Positions 8,774 through 17,031 of a stretch of DNA of 41,905 nt are shown here, in pieces. Position numbers and translations under genes: made by a program. Source of the DNA: a virus; the IMG/VR virus record IMGVR_UViG_3300036800_000197, positions 1 through 41,905 of that record; one strand, given 5' to 3'. The first letter of the stretch is position 1; each line of letters opens with the position of its first letter. A model generated the notes under the pieces. The model ran no database searches. It was not told the origin of the DNA and saw only the letters and a program-made list of their open reading frames with translations.

Positions 8774-8805
8774 TCTAGATGCCTCCGGCATAGCGGCATA
8801 GTGAC

Positions 8806-9648
8806 GTGCCGTTGATCGATATTACCGGCCACACATTTGGCCGGTGGACGGTGTGCGGCTTGTCGGCCGAACGCGTCGGATATTGGGACTGCGAGTGTGT
8901 ATGCGGCACGCGGCGCAGTGTTCTCGGTGGCAGCCTCAGGCATGGCCGTTCGCTCGGATGCGGATGCGATCGGCGCATAACGATCACCCCGGAAATGGCC
9001 AAAGCGGAGAAAGCGGCTTACGACCGAGAGTACCGCCGAAAGAACTACGAACGGGTCGCCGCATCCAAGGCCGAATACTATCGGACTCACACGGAGGAGC
9101 GTTCCGCGTACCACGCGACGTGGAGAGAGAACAACAAGGAGAAGCAGGCCGCTTACGACCGCGTTTACCGGTTTGCGAACTTTGATCGCCTCAAGGCGCA
9201 GAAGCTCGCGTACATCGAGGCGAACAAGGAACTGGTCGCTCGCCGCCGGAACGCGTACTACCGCCGCCATGTTCAACATCACGCGGAGAAAACGAAGAAG
9301 TGGGGCGCTCTCAATCCCGACAGACGAAAGGCGATTTCCCGCAAATGGTACGAGAACAATCAGGAGCGTTATCGAATATACCGGCTTAATCGGATCGCGC
9401 GTGTCAAAGGCGTCGAGGGGTCCTTTACGGCTGATGACATTGCGGACCTTCGCAAGCTCCAGCGCGGTAGATGCGCTTATTGCCGCCGCCGGTTACCGAA
9501 GCCATTCGACATCGATCACATTCTCCCTCTCACTCGCGGTGGATCAAACGATCGTAGGAACCTTCAGCTTACGTGCGGGACCTGCAATCGGCGCAAGTGG
9601 GCTTTTCACCCGTTGGATTTTGCCAGGAAGCTTGGACGCTTGGTTTGA
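8806..9648 (+). CDS. HNH homing endonuclease
   Basis: 280 residues. The N-terminal 50 residues form a small Cys-rich domain (GHTFGRWTV, then CECVCG, then CGC) common at the head of phage HNH proteins. Residues 65-185 hold degenerate repeats of a Y-R-x-N-x-E/R type (AYDREYRRKNYERV, TWRENNKEKQAAYDRVYRF), probably a DNA-binding helical array. The C-terminal 70 residues are the HNH nuclease: CAYCRRRL, then DIDHILPLTRGGSNDRRNLQ, then CGTCNRRK, which supplies the D-H, N and zinc-binding cysteines. It is on the opposite strand to the virion genes and ends exactly where the methyltransferase ends (9648/9649). Free-standing mobile gene. Confidence 0.9.
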   Translation: MPLIDITGHTFGRWTVCGLSAERVGYWDCECVCGTRRSVLGGSLRHGRSLGCGCDRRITITPEMAKAEKAAYDREYRRKNYERVAASKAEYYRTHTEERSAYHATWRENNKEKQAAYDRVYRFANFDRLKAQKLAYIEANKELVARRRNAYYRRHVQHHAEKTKKWGALNPDRRKAISRKWYENNQERYRIYRLNRIARVKGVEGSFTADDIADLRKLQRGRCAYCRRRLPKPFDIDHILPLTRGGSNDRRNLQLTCGTCNRRKWAFHPLDFARKLGRLV

Positions 9649-10428
9649 CTAGCGTCTCATTGCGACATGCAAATTCAGAGTGAGATGTTGAACGCTCCAT
9701 CCCAGCGTGCCGAACATTACGTCCAGGCTTCGAGTGCTAAATATAGATACGTGTCCATTCTTCGGTGCTATATACCAAGAACTTACGTCCTGCGTCGGAA
9801 CGTCGTCATGCACCAATGTCGAGAACAGCAACGCCCCGCCGGCGCGGACGAAGCCCAGCGCGTCGCGGGTGGTCAGGACCGGCATGACGGCATGCTCGAA
9901 TACCTCGAACGCCGTCACCAGCTCGAACTGGCCCTCGGGCCGTGCCGAGGCCCCGAACGGGTCCCAGGCTGCGCGTTCGACGGGGAGGTCCGCCAATAGC
10001 CCGGTCAGGGTTCCCGCGCCCGAGCCGTAGTCCAGCCAGCGCGGGCGGGCGAGCAGGATCTCCCCCATCTGCGGGTCGGTCAGGCTCATCTGCTGGGCGA
10101 TACTGCGCACCAGCGGCGCGTTGGCCTCGGCCCGAGCCCCGGCGTAGTCCGGATCCACCTGGAGGTAATCGTCATTGTAGACGTGCGTCCGCCAGTCCTC
10201 GGCCGAGAATTCGTCGAACGCCGCGGTGAACAGAAAGCCGCAACTCGCGCAGCGGTAATACCAGACCGCCACGCCGGACAGGTCCAGCGCGAGTCCGCGA
10301 TCGATCTCGCAGCTTTTGTTGAAATCGACCACACCGTGCAATGGCGATGCTTCGCCGCAAACCTTGCAGGGGATCGATCTGGGAATTGCGGTCAGGTGGC
10401 CGCCGATACCGACGCGACGCTCACCCAT
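9649..10428 (-). CDS. SAM-dependent methyltransferase with N-terminal zinc-binding motif
   Basis: About 259 residues from ATG at 10428. That start overlaps the upstream gene by 37 bases, and a near-cognate start after 10394 is possible. Residues about 19-70 carry CKVCGEAS ... YYRCASCGFLF, a two-CxxC zinc-binding unit found before some sugar or small-molecule methyltransferases. The class I methyltransferase core follows: RWLDYGSGAGTLTGLLADL (motif I), AAWDPFG, FELVTAFEVFEH (acidic motif II region) and ALLFSTLVH. It probably moves methyl from S-adenosylmethionine to a sugar or peptide, not DNA, since no DPPY/NPPF box is seen. It lies within the tail gene block. Confidence 0.8.
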   Translation of the reverse strand: MGERRVGIGGHLTAIPRSIPCKVCGEASPLHGVVDFNKSCEIDRGLALDLSGVAVWYYRCASCGFLFTAAFDEFSAEDWRTHVYNDDYLQVDPDYAGARAEANAPLVRSIAQQMSLTDPQMGEILLARPRWLDYGSGAGTLTGLLADLPVERAAWDPFGASARPEGQFELVTAFEVFEHAVMPVLTTRDALGFVRAGGALLFSTLVHDDVPTQDVSSWYIAPKNGHVSIFSTRSLDVMFGTLGWSVQHLTLNLHVAMRR

Positions 10429-10919
10429 GTCGAAGCTGTGTTCTGGAAGAACACCGCGCGATGGGCCGCAGTCAACGTGCCCGCGGCGGCGGTCGCGTGG
10501 CTGTCGATTGCGGTCGCAGTCTCGTTCGGGAAGATCGACAGCGCCGACGCGCCGTTGTTGATAACCCAGCATTCCTGGGCGAGACCAACGTTGATCGCAA
10601 CCGGCGGCAATTTCACCGCATCGCCGGCGGTGCCCACCGTCGAGACGACATTGACGGCCTTGGTCAGCGCGAGCGCGCCGGCCAAAGTTTGCGTGACCGA
10701 CGCGGTAATCCCGTTGGTAACGCTTTTGGATGCAACGCCCGTAATCAGCGGCGACGGGATCGTGCTGCCCGCTGCGATGGTTTGCGCAAGCGTGCCGCCG
10801 TTGACCAGGTTCTGCAGCTGCGCCTGGGTCCCCCCGGATGGCGTGACGAGCATTTGTCCGATCGGGAGCTGCTGGAAGACGGGACCGGTTTCGACGAGCG
10901 TGTCGGGTGCATTGGCCAT
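10392..10919 (-). CDS. Virion structural protein, beta-rich
   Basis: 175 residues. Residues 15-50 contain GQMLVTPSGGTQAQLQNLV, a start typical of small phage tail-fibre or baseplate-associated proteins. Residues about 95-170 form an all-beta unit with VKLPPVAINVG, CWVINNGASALSIFPN and an ending FFQNTASTWVSVAS, a pattern seen in head or tail decoration proteins. Its role is not resolved further. It sits between the GH12-like enzyme and the methyltransferase. Confidence 0.6.
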   Translation of the reverse strand: MANAPDTLVETGPVFQQLPIGQMLVTPSGGTQAQLQNLVNGGTLAQTIAAGSTIPSPLITGVASKSVTNGITASVTQTLAGALALTKAVNVVSTVGTAGDAVKLPPVAINVGLAQECWVINNGASALSIFPNETATAIDSHATAAAGTLTAAHRAVFFQNTASTWVSVASVSAAT

Positions 10920-11010
10920 GGGATGTCCTTGGGGAAAGAGGGCGAGCGGGAGGATGCGCGAAAGCGCGCGGTCAGGTCAGGAAGTCGTGTCAGGAGGCGG
11001 GCCGGCGGCC

Positions 11011-12045
11011 TCAATTGGACGTTGCCGAGAATGAGTTGACCGTCATTGTCCCACCGTTTGACACCGGCTCGGCGCCAATCCCCATGCCGGTGAACCATTC
11101 GCTTCCGGTGATCGCGCCGTGGGCCTTGGCGAAGGCAAACATCGCCTTGAGGTCCACTGTCCCGCTCGCGACATCGGCCTGGCTGTTCGGCATGAACAGG
11201 ATGATCGGCGTGCTCTGGGCGCAGTAGCAGGCGACTTTCCATAAAATGCCGGAAATTGTCGTGGTGCCGTATTGCGTGGGCGCCGCGGCAACGAAGTTCG
11301 CCATCTGAGTATTGGTATGCAGGACAATGATAAACTCTTCATCCCGCACAGACTGGGCAGGATCGGAATAGAGAAACAGATCGTCGATGGCGTCGTAGGC
11401 ATCAAGCGTCCCGCCGAACGTGACGTTGTGCGTTTCGGTCATGGTTGTCAGGTTATCGACCTGCAACGACGTTATGGGTGTTTGCACTGCGTCGCCGGCG
11501 TAGTTGCCATAGTCGATGGCAAGAAAGCCGCAGACGCCAATGCTGGCGCACCCCGGAACGCCGGCATAGTTCCACGCAATCGTCACGCCATTCGGGAACA
11601 ACGATGGGTCCGCGATGGTCATGGTGCTTGGCGTCAGTTCCGAGGCATTGGCCGGTGGCGCGCAGGAGGCGCTGAACGGCGCAAGATAGCCCGTGTAGCT
11701 TCCTAAGTAGTAGTTGGTGCAGTCGTTGATGATGATCGGTGAGACGACGTGATACGAGTTCCAACGTTGCCAATATTGACCGTGGTGCTTGGCCTGGGCC
11801 GGGATCGGGGCGGTCTGGTTCGCCGCGGTCGCGGCACCGGTTGGCAGCGGCAGGGACGCCGCGGTGGCGCCGACGCAGATATTGCCGTTGACGTCCATAT
11901 AGCCGTTGCCGGCGCCGGCGGGCGGTTTGGGATCACCGCAGGCTGTGACCCGGATATAGCCTTGCGCCTGCGCGTGATGCGTTGCCGCAAACGTCAGCGC
12001 GAACAGGCGCAGGACGAGCGCGAGCGCCCGCAGTTTCAATCGCAT
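11011..12045 (-). CDS. Secreted GH12-like glycoside hydrolase
   Basis: 344 residues. Residues 1-27 are a Sec signal peptide: basic MRLKLR, hydrophobic core, and AQA-Q cleavage region. The rest fits a GH12 endoglucanase/xyloglucanase jelly-roll. Near residue 216 YDAIDDLFL resembles the family's YD-x-x-YD-x-W strand. EEFIIVL (E237) lines up with the E(L/I)MIWL nucleophile strand. GIGAEPVSNGGTMTVNSFS (E326) lines up with the G(T/F)EP acid-base strand and the C-terminal end of Cel12A-type enzymes. GH12 enzymes cut beta-1,4-glucans with retention. The aligned Trp in E-x-M-I-W-L is Val here. In a phage tail block, a depolymerase for host or biofilm glucan is plausible; a signal peptide is odd for a virion part. 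Confidence 0.7.
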   Translation of the reverse strand: MRLKLRALALVLRLFALTFAATHHAQAQGYIRVTACGDPKPPAGAGNGYMDVNGNICVGATAASLPLPTGAATAANQTAPIPAQAKHHGQYWQRWNSYHVVSPIIINDCTNYYLGSYTGYLAPFSASCAPPANASELTPSTMTIADPSLFPNGVTIAWNYAGVPGCASIGVCGFLAIDYGNYAGDAVQTPITSLQVDNLTTMTETHNVTFGGTLDAYDAIDDLFLYSDPAQSVRDEEFIIVLHTNTQMANFVAAAPTQYGTTTISGILWKVACYCAQSTPIILFMPNSQADVASGTVDLKAMFAFAKAHGAITGSEWFTGMGIGAEPVSNGGTMTVNSFSATSN

Positions 12046-12093
12046 GATTGCGCCTCGATGTTTAAGGGAGAGCGGGCAAGTCGCCGCGCGAGG

Positions 12094-12891
12094 TCAGTAC
12101 GTCTGGCCGCTGAATATGTTATATAATGGCAACCGAGCGAGCGGCCTTGGCATCCGCAACCGCGGTACTTGCGCATTGGCTTTGCGGATGATCGCCAGCG
12201 ATGCTTTCGCGAGGCCCACGGTCAGCGGCGTCACATTGGCGCCGGGGAACGTCGCTCCCACCCGCAACGCCAGATTGGACCAGATCGCCTCGAAGTATTC
12301 CGGCGGCAAATTGCTCGGCGTATCCAATGTCGGGAACTGGTTGAGCGTATCCTTGATCAGGACATGCAATTCCGAGTTGGGCACGTTCGGGATCGGCACC
12401 GGCAGGACCTGGCCGAGCGGAAACGCCGCGTCGTAGAACACCGCCTGCGGCCAGGTGGTCAGGGATTTGAGCGCGATCTGCGCGTAGTCCTCCATGGACT
12501 GCAGGATCGTCAGCGGGAAGTCGACCGGGCCACTTCCCGCAGGATTGGCGATGAATTGCCGAAAATAAGCGGCTTCCAGCCGATCGGGCCGGGGAAAGTC
12601 GAAATCCCCGCCGGGGCCGATCGAGTATTCGCGCTGCGTGCTCGACGGCGTCGGCACCGAGATATCGATCAGATGCCAGATCAGCCAGCGATTGCGCGAC
12701 CACAGCCCCAGCATGCCGTTGAGCAGCCGGAACACGTCGTTGATGTCTTCGGCGAGCGCGGTCTGCCCGACGCCCAACAGGGAGGCGTTCTTCAGCGCCA
12801 GATTGACCATATCCGCAGCGGTGTAGGACTGGACGAAGAAGCCGCCGATCGGGATTTGTCCGATGGGCGAGGTGCCGATTGCGCCGCTCAT
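12094..12891 (-). CDS. P22 gp4-like tail accessory / head-tail adaptor
   Basis: 265 residues. The pattern follows the P22 gp4 family: helical N-terminus with MVNLALKNASLLGVGQTALAEDINDVFRLLNGMLGLW, then YSIGPGGDFDFPRPDRL, then DYAQIALKSL with VFYDAAFPLGQVLPVPIP, then ELHVLIKDTLNQF and NLPPEYFEAIWSNLALRV. In P22, gp4 rings bind under the portal and receive gp10. Its place in the same transcript as portal, coat and gp10-like genes supports this role. The C-terminus is short and basic. The start lies close to the 3' end of the adjacent secreted protein gene (12893). Confidence 0.8.
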   Translation of the reverse strand: MSGAIGTSPIGQIPIGGFFVQSYTAADMVNLALKNASLLGVGQTALAEDINDVFRLLNGMLGLWSRNRWLIWHLIDISVPTPSSTQREYSIGPGGDFDFPRPDRLEAAYFRQFIANPAGSGPVDFPLTILQSMEDYAQIALKSLTTWPQAVFYDAAFPLGQVLPVPIPNVPNSELHVLIKDTLNQFPTLDTPSNLPPEYFEAIWSNLALRVGATFPGANVTPLTVGLAKASLAIIRKANAQVPRLRMPRPLARLPLYNIFSGQTY

Positions 12892-12892
12892 G

Positions 12893-13219
12893 TCAGTGCG
12901 ACGTCCACGCCGTACCGTTGCAAAATACCGGCACTTTCACGGCGCCGCCGCCGGTCAGTGTCCCGTTGTAGGTCGGTCCACTGGCGTCGGTGACCAGACC
13001 CCAATGATATTGCGTGGTCCCGTTGCAGGTCGGCAGCGTGGCGACGGTCAGAGGTGTCGCGCCGATCCAGTCCTGCGTGGCCTGGAAAAATGCGTTCCAG
13101 TTGGCCGCCGATGGCAGATAGCCGTAATAGAACCCGGCGACGTTGCCGGTGTTCGGCAGCGACTGGGCCGATGCCAGGCCGGGCGCCAGCAGCGCCAGGA
13201 TCAGCGCGAGCCGCCTCAT
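12893..13219 (-). CDS. Small secreted protein with fibre-type C-terminal domain
   Basis: 108 residues. Residues 1-19 are a clear Sec signal peptide (MRRLALILALLAPGLASA-Q). The C-terminal half, LPTCNGTTQYHWGLVTDAS then GGGAVKVPVFCNGTAW, is a short beta motif that I associate with tail-fibre ends and secreted phage proteins, with two Cys that could pair after export. The start overlaps the stop of the coiled-coil gene (13216-13219, ATGA). With the GH12-like enzyme it makes two exported products in the tail block, which suggests that this segment acts on the host envelope. Confidence 0.65.
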   Translation of the reverse strand: MRRLALILALLAPGLASAQSLPNTGNVAGFYYGYLPSAANWNAFFQATQDWIGATPLTVATLPTCNGTTQYHWGLVTDASGPTYNGTLTGGGAVKVPVFCNGTAWTSH

Positions 13220-13602
13220 GCTTTTGCCGCTGGCGGCTTCGCAGCGTCAGCCTTCGCCTTGGCGTCCGCTACGGCTTTGGCGTCCGCTACGGCTTTGGCG
13301 TCCGCTACGGCTTTGGCGTCCGCCTCGGCTTTCAGTTTCGCCGCCGCCTCGTCCGCCGCTTTGAGCCGCGCTTCCGCCGCCGCCTTCGCCCGTGCCTCCT
13401 CGGCCGCGATCAGCGACGCGCCGCCCAGCTGCACCCGCATCGCATCGCGATCTCGTGCCCCCTGGGCGTGCGCCTCGAGCACTTTGGCGCGGTGCGCAGC
13501 GCGGCCCTCATCCTCACGTGCCCAGGCCGCTTTGAGCGCGCCCAGCGCCGCCCCAGCCTCGGCGTGGCCCTGTTCCAGCAGGGCGAGCAGTTCGGCGCTC
13601 AT
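13216..13602 (-). CDS. Ala/Lys-rich coiled-coil protein
   Basis: 128 residues, predicted as one long helix. Residues 65-120 are Ala/Lys/Asp/Glu-rich and include three copies of the hexapeptide AKAVAD, from an 18-bp tandem repeat in the DNA. The start overlaps the stop of the upstream gene (ATGA, 13599-13602). It could be an internal virion or assembly protein. No domain identified. Confidence 0.6.
   Translation of the reverse strand: MSAELLALLEQGHAEAGAALGALKAAWAREDEGRAAHRAKVLEAHAQGARDRDAMRVQLGGASLIAAEEARAKAAAEARLKAADEAAAKLKAEADAKAVADAKAVADAKAVADAKAKADAAKPPAAKA
13261..13332. repeat. 18-bp tandem repeat, 4 units
   Basis: Three perfect units of ggcgtccgctacggcttt at 13261-13278, 13279-13296 and 13297-13314, then a fourth with two changes at 13315-13332. 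The unit length keeps frame and encodes AKAVAD in the coiled coil, so copy number can change without frameshift. Confidence 0.9.
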
Positions 13603-14198
13603 GCCTTCTTCCCGCGCCGGCTATCGCTCAACTCCTCGATCGGGGCGTCGATCGGCGAGTCGATCTGGGGCGGCTCGCTGAGCTGCGCGCGCAACGCCGC
13701 GATTTCCGCGCGCATGGTCGCCATCTTGTGCAACCCGGCGAGTTCCGCTTCGAGTCTGGCCATGTCGTTGGCCTGCTCCGGCGCGTCCAGGGCATCCCCG
13801 AGTTCACGGCGCAGCCGGACCACGGACCAGGAGGCGTCGACCGGAATGCTCAGCGAGTGACAACGATTGATCAGGCCCAGCCGTTCGTCCTCGATCTGCG
13901 CCGAAGTCTTGCCGCCGGCGAGCACGCGCTCTTCCTCGGCCTCGGAATGGACGATGATGGTCTCGAACATCTCGACGGCCGGGTCGGTCCAGCGGATCGT
14001 GGTGCCCTTGCAGGTCTCGGTCTCGCGCTCGGTCGGCGCGCCCATTCCCTGGCTGACCCGGATCGCTTTCGGGTACTCGTGATAGACGTAGCTTTCGGCC
14101 ATGGTGCCGCGCTCGCGCATCTGCGCCATCGCCAGCTCGTAGCCGCCGCCGTTCATCAGGAATTTGGTTTGCGCAAGCGCAACGGGTGAGGTGGCCAT
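13599..14198 (-). CDS. Phage protein of unknown function
   Basis: 199 residues with AAGGAG upstream of the ATG at 14198. Residues 20-110 contain YVYHEYPKAIRVSQGMGAPTERET, a mixed a/b segment resembling small conserved phage proteins near coat genes. Residues 135-180 are a coiled coil (DMARLEAELAGLHKM, RAEIAALRAQL) and the tail is acidic then basic. It is the first leftward gene after the coat and is coupled to the next. Possibly a head-completion or minor virion protein. Confidence 0.6.
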   Translation of the reverse strand: MATSPVALAQTKFLMNGGGYELAMAQMRERGTMAESYVYHEYPKAIRVSQGMGAPTERETETCKGTTIRWTDPAVEMFETIIVHSEAEEERVLAGGKTSAQIEDERLGLINRCHSLSIPVDASWSVVRLRRELGDALDAPEQANDMARLEAELAGLHKMATMRAEIAALRAQLSEPPQIDSPIDAPIEELSDSRRGKKA

Positions 14199-14226
14199 CG
14201 GTGGCTCCTTGGGTTAAAGCGCGGGC

Positions 14227-14421
14227 ATGACGGACAAACCCGGCGACAGTGGCGATGAAGGATGCTTCGTGATCGTCGGAGTTGTTGCCTTGGCAGGCGG
14301 CAGCGGGCTGCTCTGGGGACCCGGCGTCGGTTGGTTTGTGCTGGGCGCAACCTGCCTGATGATCGTGCTGATCAATCTCGCAATCCGAATATGGAACGCG
14401 AGGCGCCGCGACAGGCAGTAA
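14227..14421 (+). CDS. Small two-helix membrane protein
   Basis: 64 residues on the strand opposite the coat and its neighbours. Residues about 12-29 (GCFVIVGVVALAGGSGLL) and 34-56 (VGWFVLGATCLMIVLINLAI) are strongly hydrophobic and separated by a short Gly/Pro turn; the C-terminus is Arg-rich, which predicts an inner-membrane hairpin with both ends in the cytoplasm. The ribosome binding site is weak. Size and topology resemble superinfection or holin-like morons, but this is not evidence of either. Could be a chance ORF. Confidence 0.45.
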   Translation: MTDKPGDSGDEGCFVIVGVVALAGGSGLLWGPGVGWFVLGATCLMIVLINLAIRIWNARRRDRQ

Positions 14422-14456
14422 CGCCCGCGCGACGCCGTCAATACGTTATAGTAACC

Positions 14457-15665
14457 TTATATGACGTCGGCCACGACCACAGCCCATTCCGGCCGAACCC
14501 ACAGCGCGCCCCAGACCACGTCGAGACGCGTTCCGGTCTGGCCGGTGCCGATGATGTACTGGCGCACCATCAGCATCGAGACGCCGTCGAGTTCGTGACG
14601 GGCGGTTTCGACGTTCGGCGGGATTTCCAGATCGGCAGTCGCCATCGTCACCGCATCAGGAACGAAGGCGATGTTCTTCCGGTAAACGCTGGATGCCGGA
14701 GACGCCAGCGAGATCGCCGCGCTGTTCGCCGGAGAGGTGTCGACGGTCTGGTACTGCACGTCGATGCCGCCCGGGCCGGCCGGGATGATCGCCGGATAGA
14801 TCGAGATCGAAGTCCCCGCAGTCGCAACATCGGCGAGCACCACGAACTGCCGCACCTGACCGTAGGACTGCTTTTCGATCCGGTTGACACCGTTCACGTT
14901 GGCGATCGTGATGATGTCGCCCTTTTTGAGCGTGCCGGTGATCGCGTTGGTGGTCAGCGTGGTGCCGGTCTGGCCTGCACCATTGACAGTCCCGGCAGTG
15001 AACGTCCCGGACGTATGGATGATGACCGTCTGGTCCTTCATCCAGTCGAAGCCCAGCGCGTTCTTCATCGAGCCCGAACGGTACTGTTCGGAGATTTCCG
15101 GTGCCGGGTTGAACAATCCTGCCAGCGCGCCCGCCGTACGCGAGTCGGTGAACGGATTGACCACCAACCGGTGGTTCATCTCCGGCGCCGACTGCGTTGT
15201 CAGGATCGCATTCGCGGTCAGGATGGTGGTGTTGGACGGCGAGATGATCGCGCCGGCGGCTTCGTTGTCGACGTAATTGCAGACGCCGCCCTCGGCACCC
15301 GACATGATGCCGACCGCGACCTTACCGGCGAGGCCGTTGACCGCCGGGGCCAGGTAACGCTCGGTGTAGTCGTCGACCTGCAACGCCTGCTGGATCTGAT
15401 TGAACGAGATCCCAACGTTGTTCTGCGTCGCCATCGTCAGCGTGGTGAAGTTCTCGGCGGTATCCTGGAATGAAATCGCCGAACCGGTGCCGACGGTGTA
15501 ATCGACCGGCAGGCGGATGCGCAGCTGGGAGCCGATCTTGGCGCCCTCGATCGCAAACTGGTTGTCGTATTGCGTGTTGATGTTGCGCATGAACGCGTTC
15601 GTGTTTTTCCACAAACGAACGGCAAGACGCGTCACCATGTCGATGGTGAGAAGAGTAGTGGCCAA
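14457..15665 (-). CDS. Major coat protein, P22 gp5-like
   Basis: 402 residues, close to the 430 of P22 gp5. A CGGAGTAAC precedes the ATG at 15665. Family features: N-terminal MVTRLAVRLWKNTNAFMRNIN with YDNQF, then GAKIGSQLRIRLPVDYTV, then NNVGISFNQIQQALQVDDYTERYLAPA, then HRLVVNPFTDSRTAGALAGLFN, and a C-terminal GVSMLMVRQYIIGTGQTGTRLDVVWG. The HK97-fold coat forms the capsid with the scaffold encoded just upstream. The product should be abundant, so this gene is a good marker for proteomics. Confidence 0.85.
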   Translation of the reverse strand: MATTLLTIDMVTRLAVRLWKNTNAFMRNINTQYDNQFAIEGAKIGSQLRIRLPVDYTVGTGSAISFQDTAENFTTLTMATQNNVGISFNQIQQALQVDDYTERYLAPAVNGLAGKVAVGIMSGAEGGVCNYVDNEAAGAIISPSNTTILTANAILTTQSAPEMNHRLVVNPFTDSRTAGALAGLFNPAPEISEQYRSGSMKNALGFDWMKDQTVIIHTSGTFTAGTVNGAGQTGTTLTTNAITGTLKKGDIITIANVNGVNRIEKQSYGQVRQFVVLADVATAGTSISIYPAIIPAGPGGIDVQYQTVDTSPANSAAISLASPASSVYRKNIAFVPDAVTMATADLEIPPNVETARHELDGVSMLMVRQYIIGTGQTGTRLDVVWGALWVRPEWAVVVADVI

Positions 15666-15864
15666 GCATGTTACTCCGACGGGCGCGAGCGATGCTCAAG
15701 CGCCGGACAAAACAATTCCGTCTCACTCGAAGGGTCTTGACGGGGACTTGATTTGCCGTGTCGGAGGGGTGCGAAAGTCGTCACGCCACAGGCCTTAGAG
15801 GCACGTCGTCAACGGGTGGCAGGCCCGGTCTGGCTCGCGAATTACGGCGAGCGCGGGGTTGCGG

Positions 15865-16212
15865 TTAAGCGGGGTAGCGCATATCCAAACGATGCCGCAT
15901 TTGATCGGCTTTGATATCCCACATATGGAGGTAACGAACCTCGGCATTTCGATACCGATATATGCCACCCTGCACATTTGGAGGCATTGCCAGCGCCTCG
16001 CCGGCACCGTTCTCGGCGTAGCAAAGCGCGGCCACGACATTCGGCCGTACATGCCAATCCCAGAAGTCCTCCAATCTCATCGTGCGCGCCAGCCCGGTCA
16101 TCTCGAAGCCGATATGGCATCGGAATGGCGGAGTATCGTCTTCCAGTCGGTCGCCGAGTTCCTTGGCCATACAACGAGCGATCAGATGATCGGTTAACAG
16201 ACCGGTTGCCAT
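15865..16212 (-). CDS. Phage protein between scaffold and coat, unknown
   Basis: 115 residues, starting directly after the scaffold stop (16212/16213). It is mixed helix and strand with several aromatic residues (EDFWDWHVRPNVVAALCYAENG). No family recognised. GC is lower than in the scaffold. The 199 bases between its stop and the coat start show no supported gene. Confidence 0.6.
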   Translation of the reverse strand: MATGLLTDHLIARCMAKELGDRLEDDTPPFRCHIGFEMTGLARTMRLEDFWDWHVRPNVVAALCYAENGAGEALAMPPNVQGGIYRYRNAEVRYLHMWDIKADQMRHRLDMRYPA

Positions 16213-17031
16213 TCACGCCGTCTTTCTTTTCCCGCCGAACAGATGCGGCATCAGCTTCTGCGCCTCGCGGGTGAACTCGGCATCGGACAACTTCGGATCG
16301 TGCAGGCTCGGCTGTGGAGCGGTACCACTGCCCTCGACCTTTGCCGCCGGCCGCGGCGCGCCGCTCAGCGCCTTGGGGGCCGGTTTGGCGAAGCCGGCGT
16401 CCAGTCGGCCGAGCCGAGCCGCCATCGCCGCAGGCGGCTTGCCCAGCAGCTCGACCAGCGCGTCGGTATCGTCGGCCAGATGGGCGAAGATTTTCGCCGC
16501 ATTGTCGGTCTCGGCCAGCGCCTGCAGAAAATTCTGGTTCCGCACCGCCCCCAGGCCGGTCAGCGTGGCTTTCGCCGCTTCCCATTGATCGGCGCCCAGT
16601 TCCTTCTTGCCGGCGGCGTCGATTTCGCCCAGGCGGTCGTTGAAGCGGATCTCGGCCCGCAGCGTCTCCCGGTCCGGCTCGGCCCCTGGGCGCGGCATGG
16701 GCGGCTTGTCGCCATCCTCCGTCTTACCGGCCGCCAGCAATGCCTCGGCGGCTTCAGCGCGGCGCTCGGCGGCTTCCCTGGCGCGGGTTTCTTCGGCGGC
16801 CTTGCGCGTAAGGTTGGCGACATGCCGCTCCTGACGGGTGGGCTTCTTCGCGGCTTCCGCAGCAGCGGCAGCGGCGGCCTCGGCAGCAGCGGCTTCAGCC
16901 GCGGCGGTCTCCTCAGCGGTGGCCGTAGCGCCTTCGGTGCCTTGCTCGGTCTGTGCAGCGGCGGCAGCGGCGTCAGCATCGGCCTGGACGGCAGCGGCCG
17001 CAGCGGCGGCGTCGGTGGTGCTCTCGCTCAT
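16213..17031 (-). CDS. Scaffolding protein, P22 gp8-like
   Basis: 272 residues, highly charged and helical as expected for a scaffold. Residues 1-65 are an Ala/Glu/Thr-rich low-complexity stretch. Residues 66-95 contain QERHVANLTRKAAEETRAREAAERRAE, and the C-terminal 35 residues end in DAEFTREAQKLMPHLFGGKRK, a basic helical tail that in P22 gp8 binds coat protein. AGGACA precedes the ATG. Gene order portal - scaffold - coat matches P22. Confidence 0.75.
   Translation of the reverse strand: MSESTTDAAAAAAAVQADADAAAAAAQTEQGTEGATATAEETAAAEAAAAEAAAAAAAEAAKKPTRQERHVANLTRKAAEETRAREAAERRAEAAEALLAAGKTEDGDKPPMPRPGAEPDRETLRAEIRFNDRLGEIDAAGKKELGADQWEAAKATLTGLGAVRNQNFLQALAETDNAAKIFAHLADDTDALVELLGKPPAAMAARLGRLDAGFAKPAPKALSGAPRPAAKVEGSGTAPQPSLHDPKLSDAEFTREAQKLMPHLFGGKRKTA

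Noticed and set aside
8764-9282. 172-codon minus-strand frame under the HNH gene
   Set aside because: Antisense to a well-defined HNH gene; no motif.
14214-14441. Minus-strand 75-codon frame opposite the small membrane protein
   Set aside because: Ser/Pro/Arg-rich shadow; the plus-strand reading gives two clean hydrophobic segments instead.
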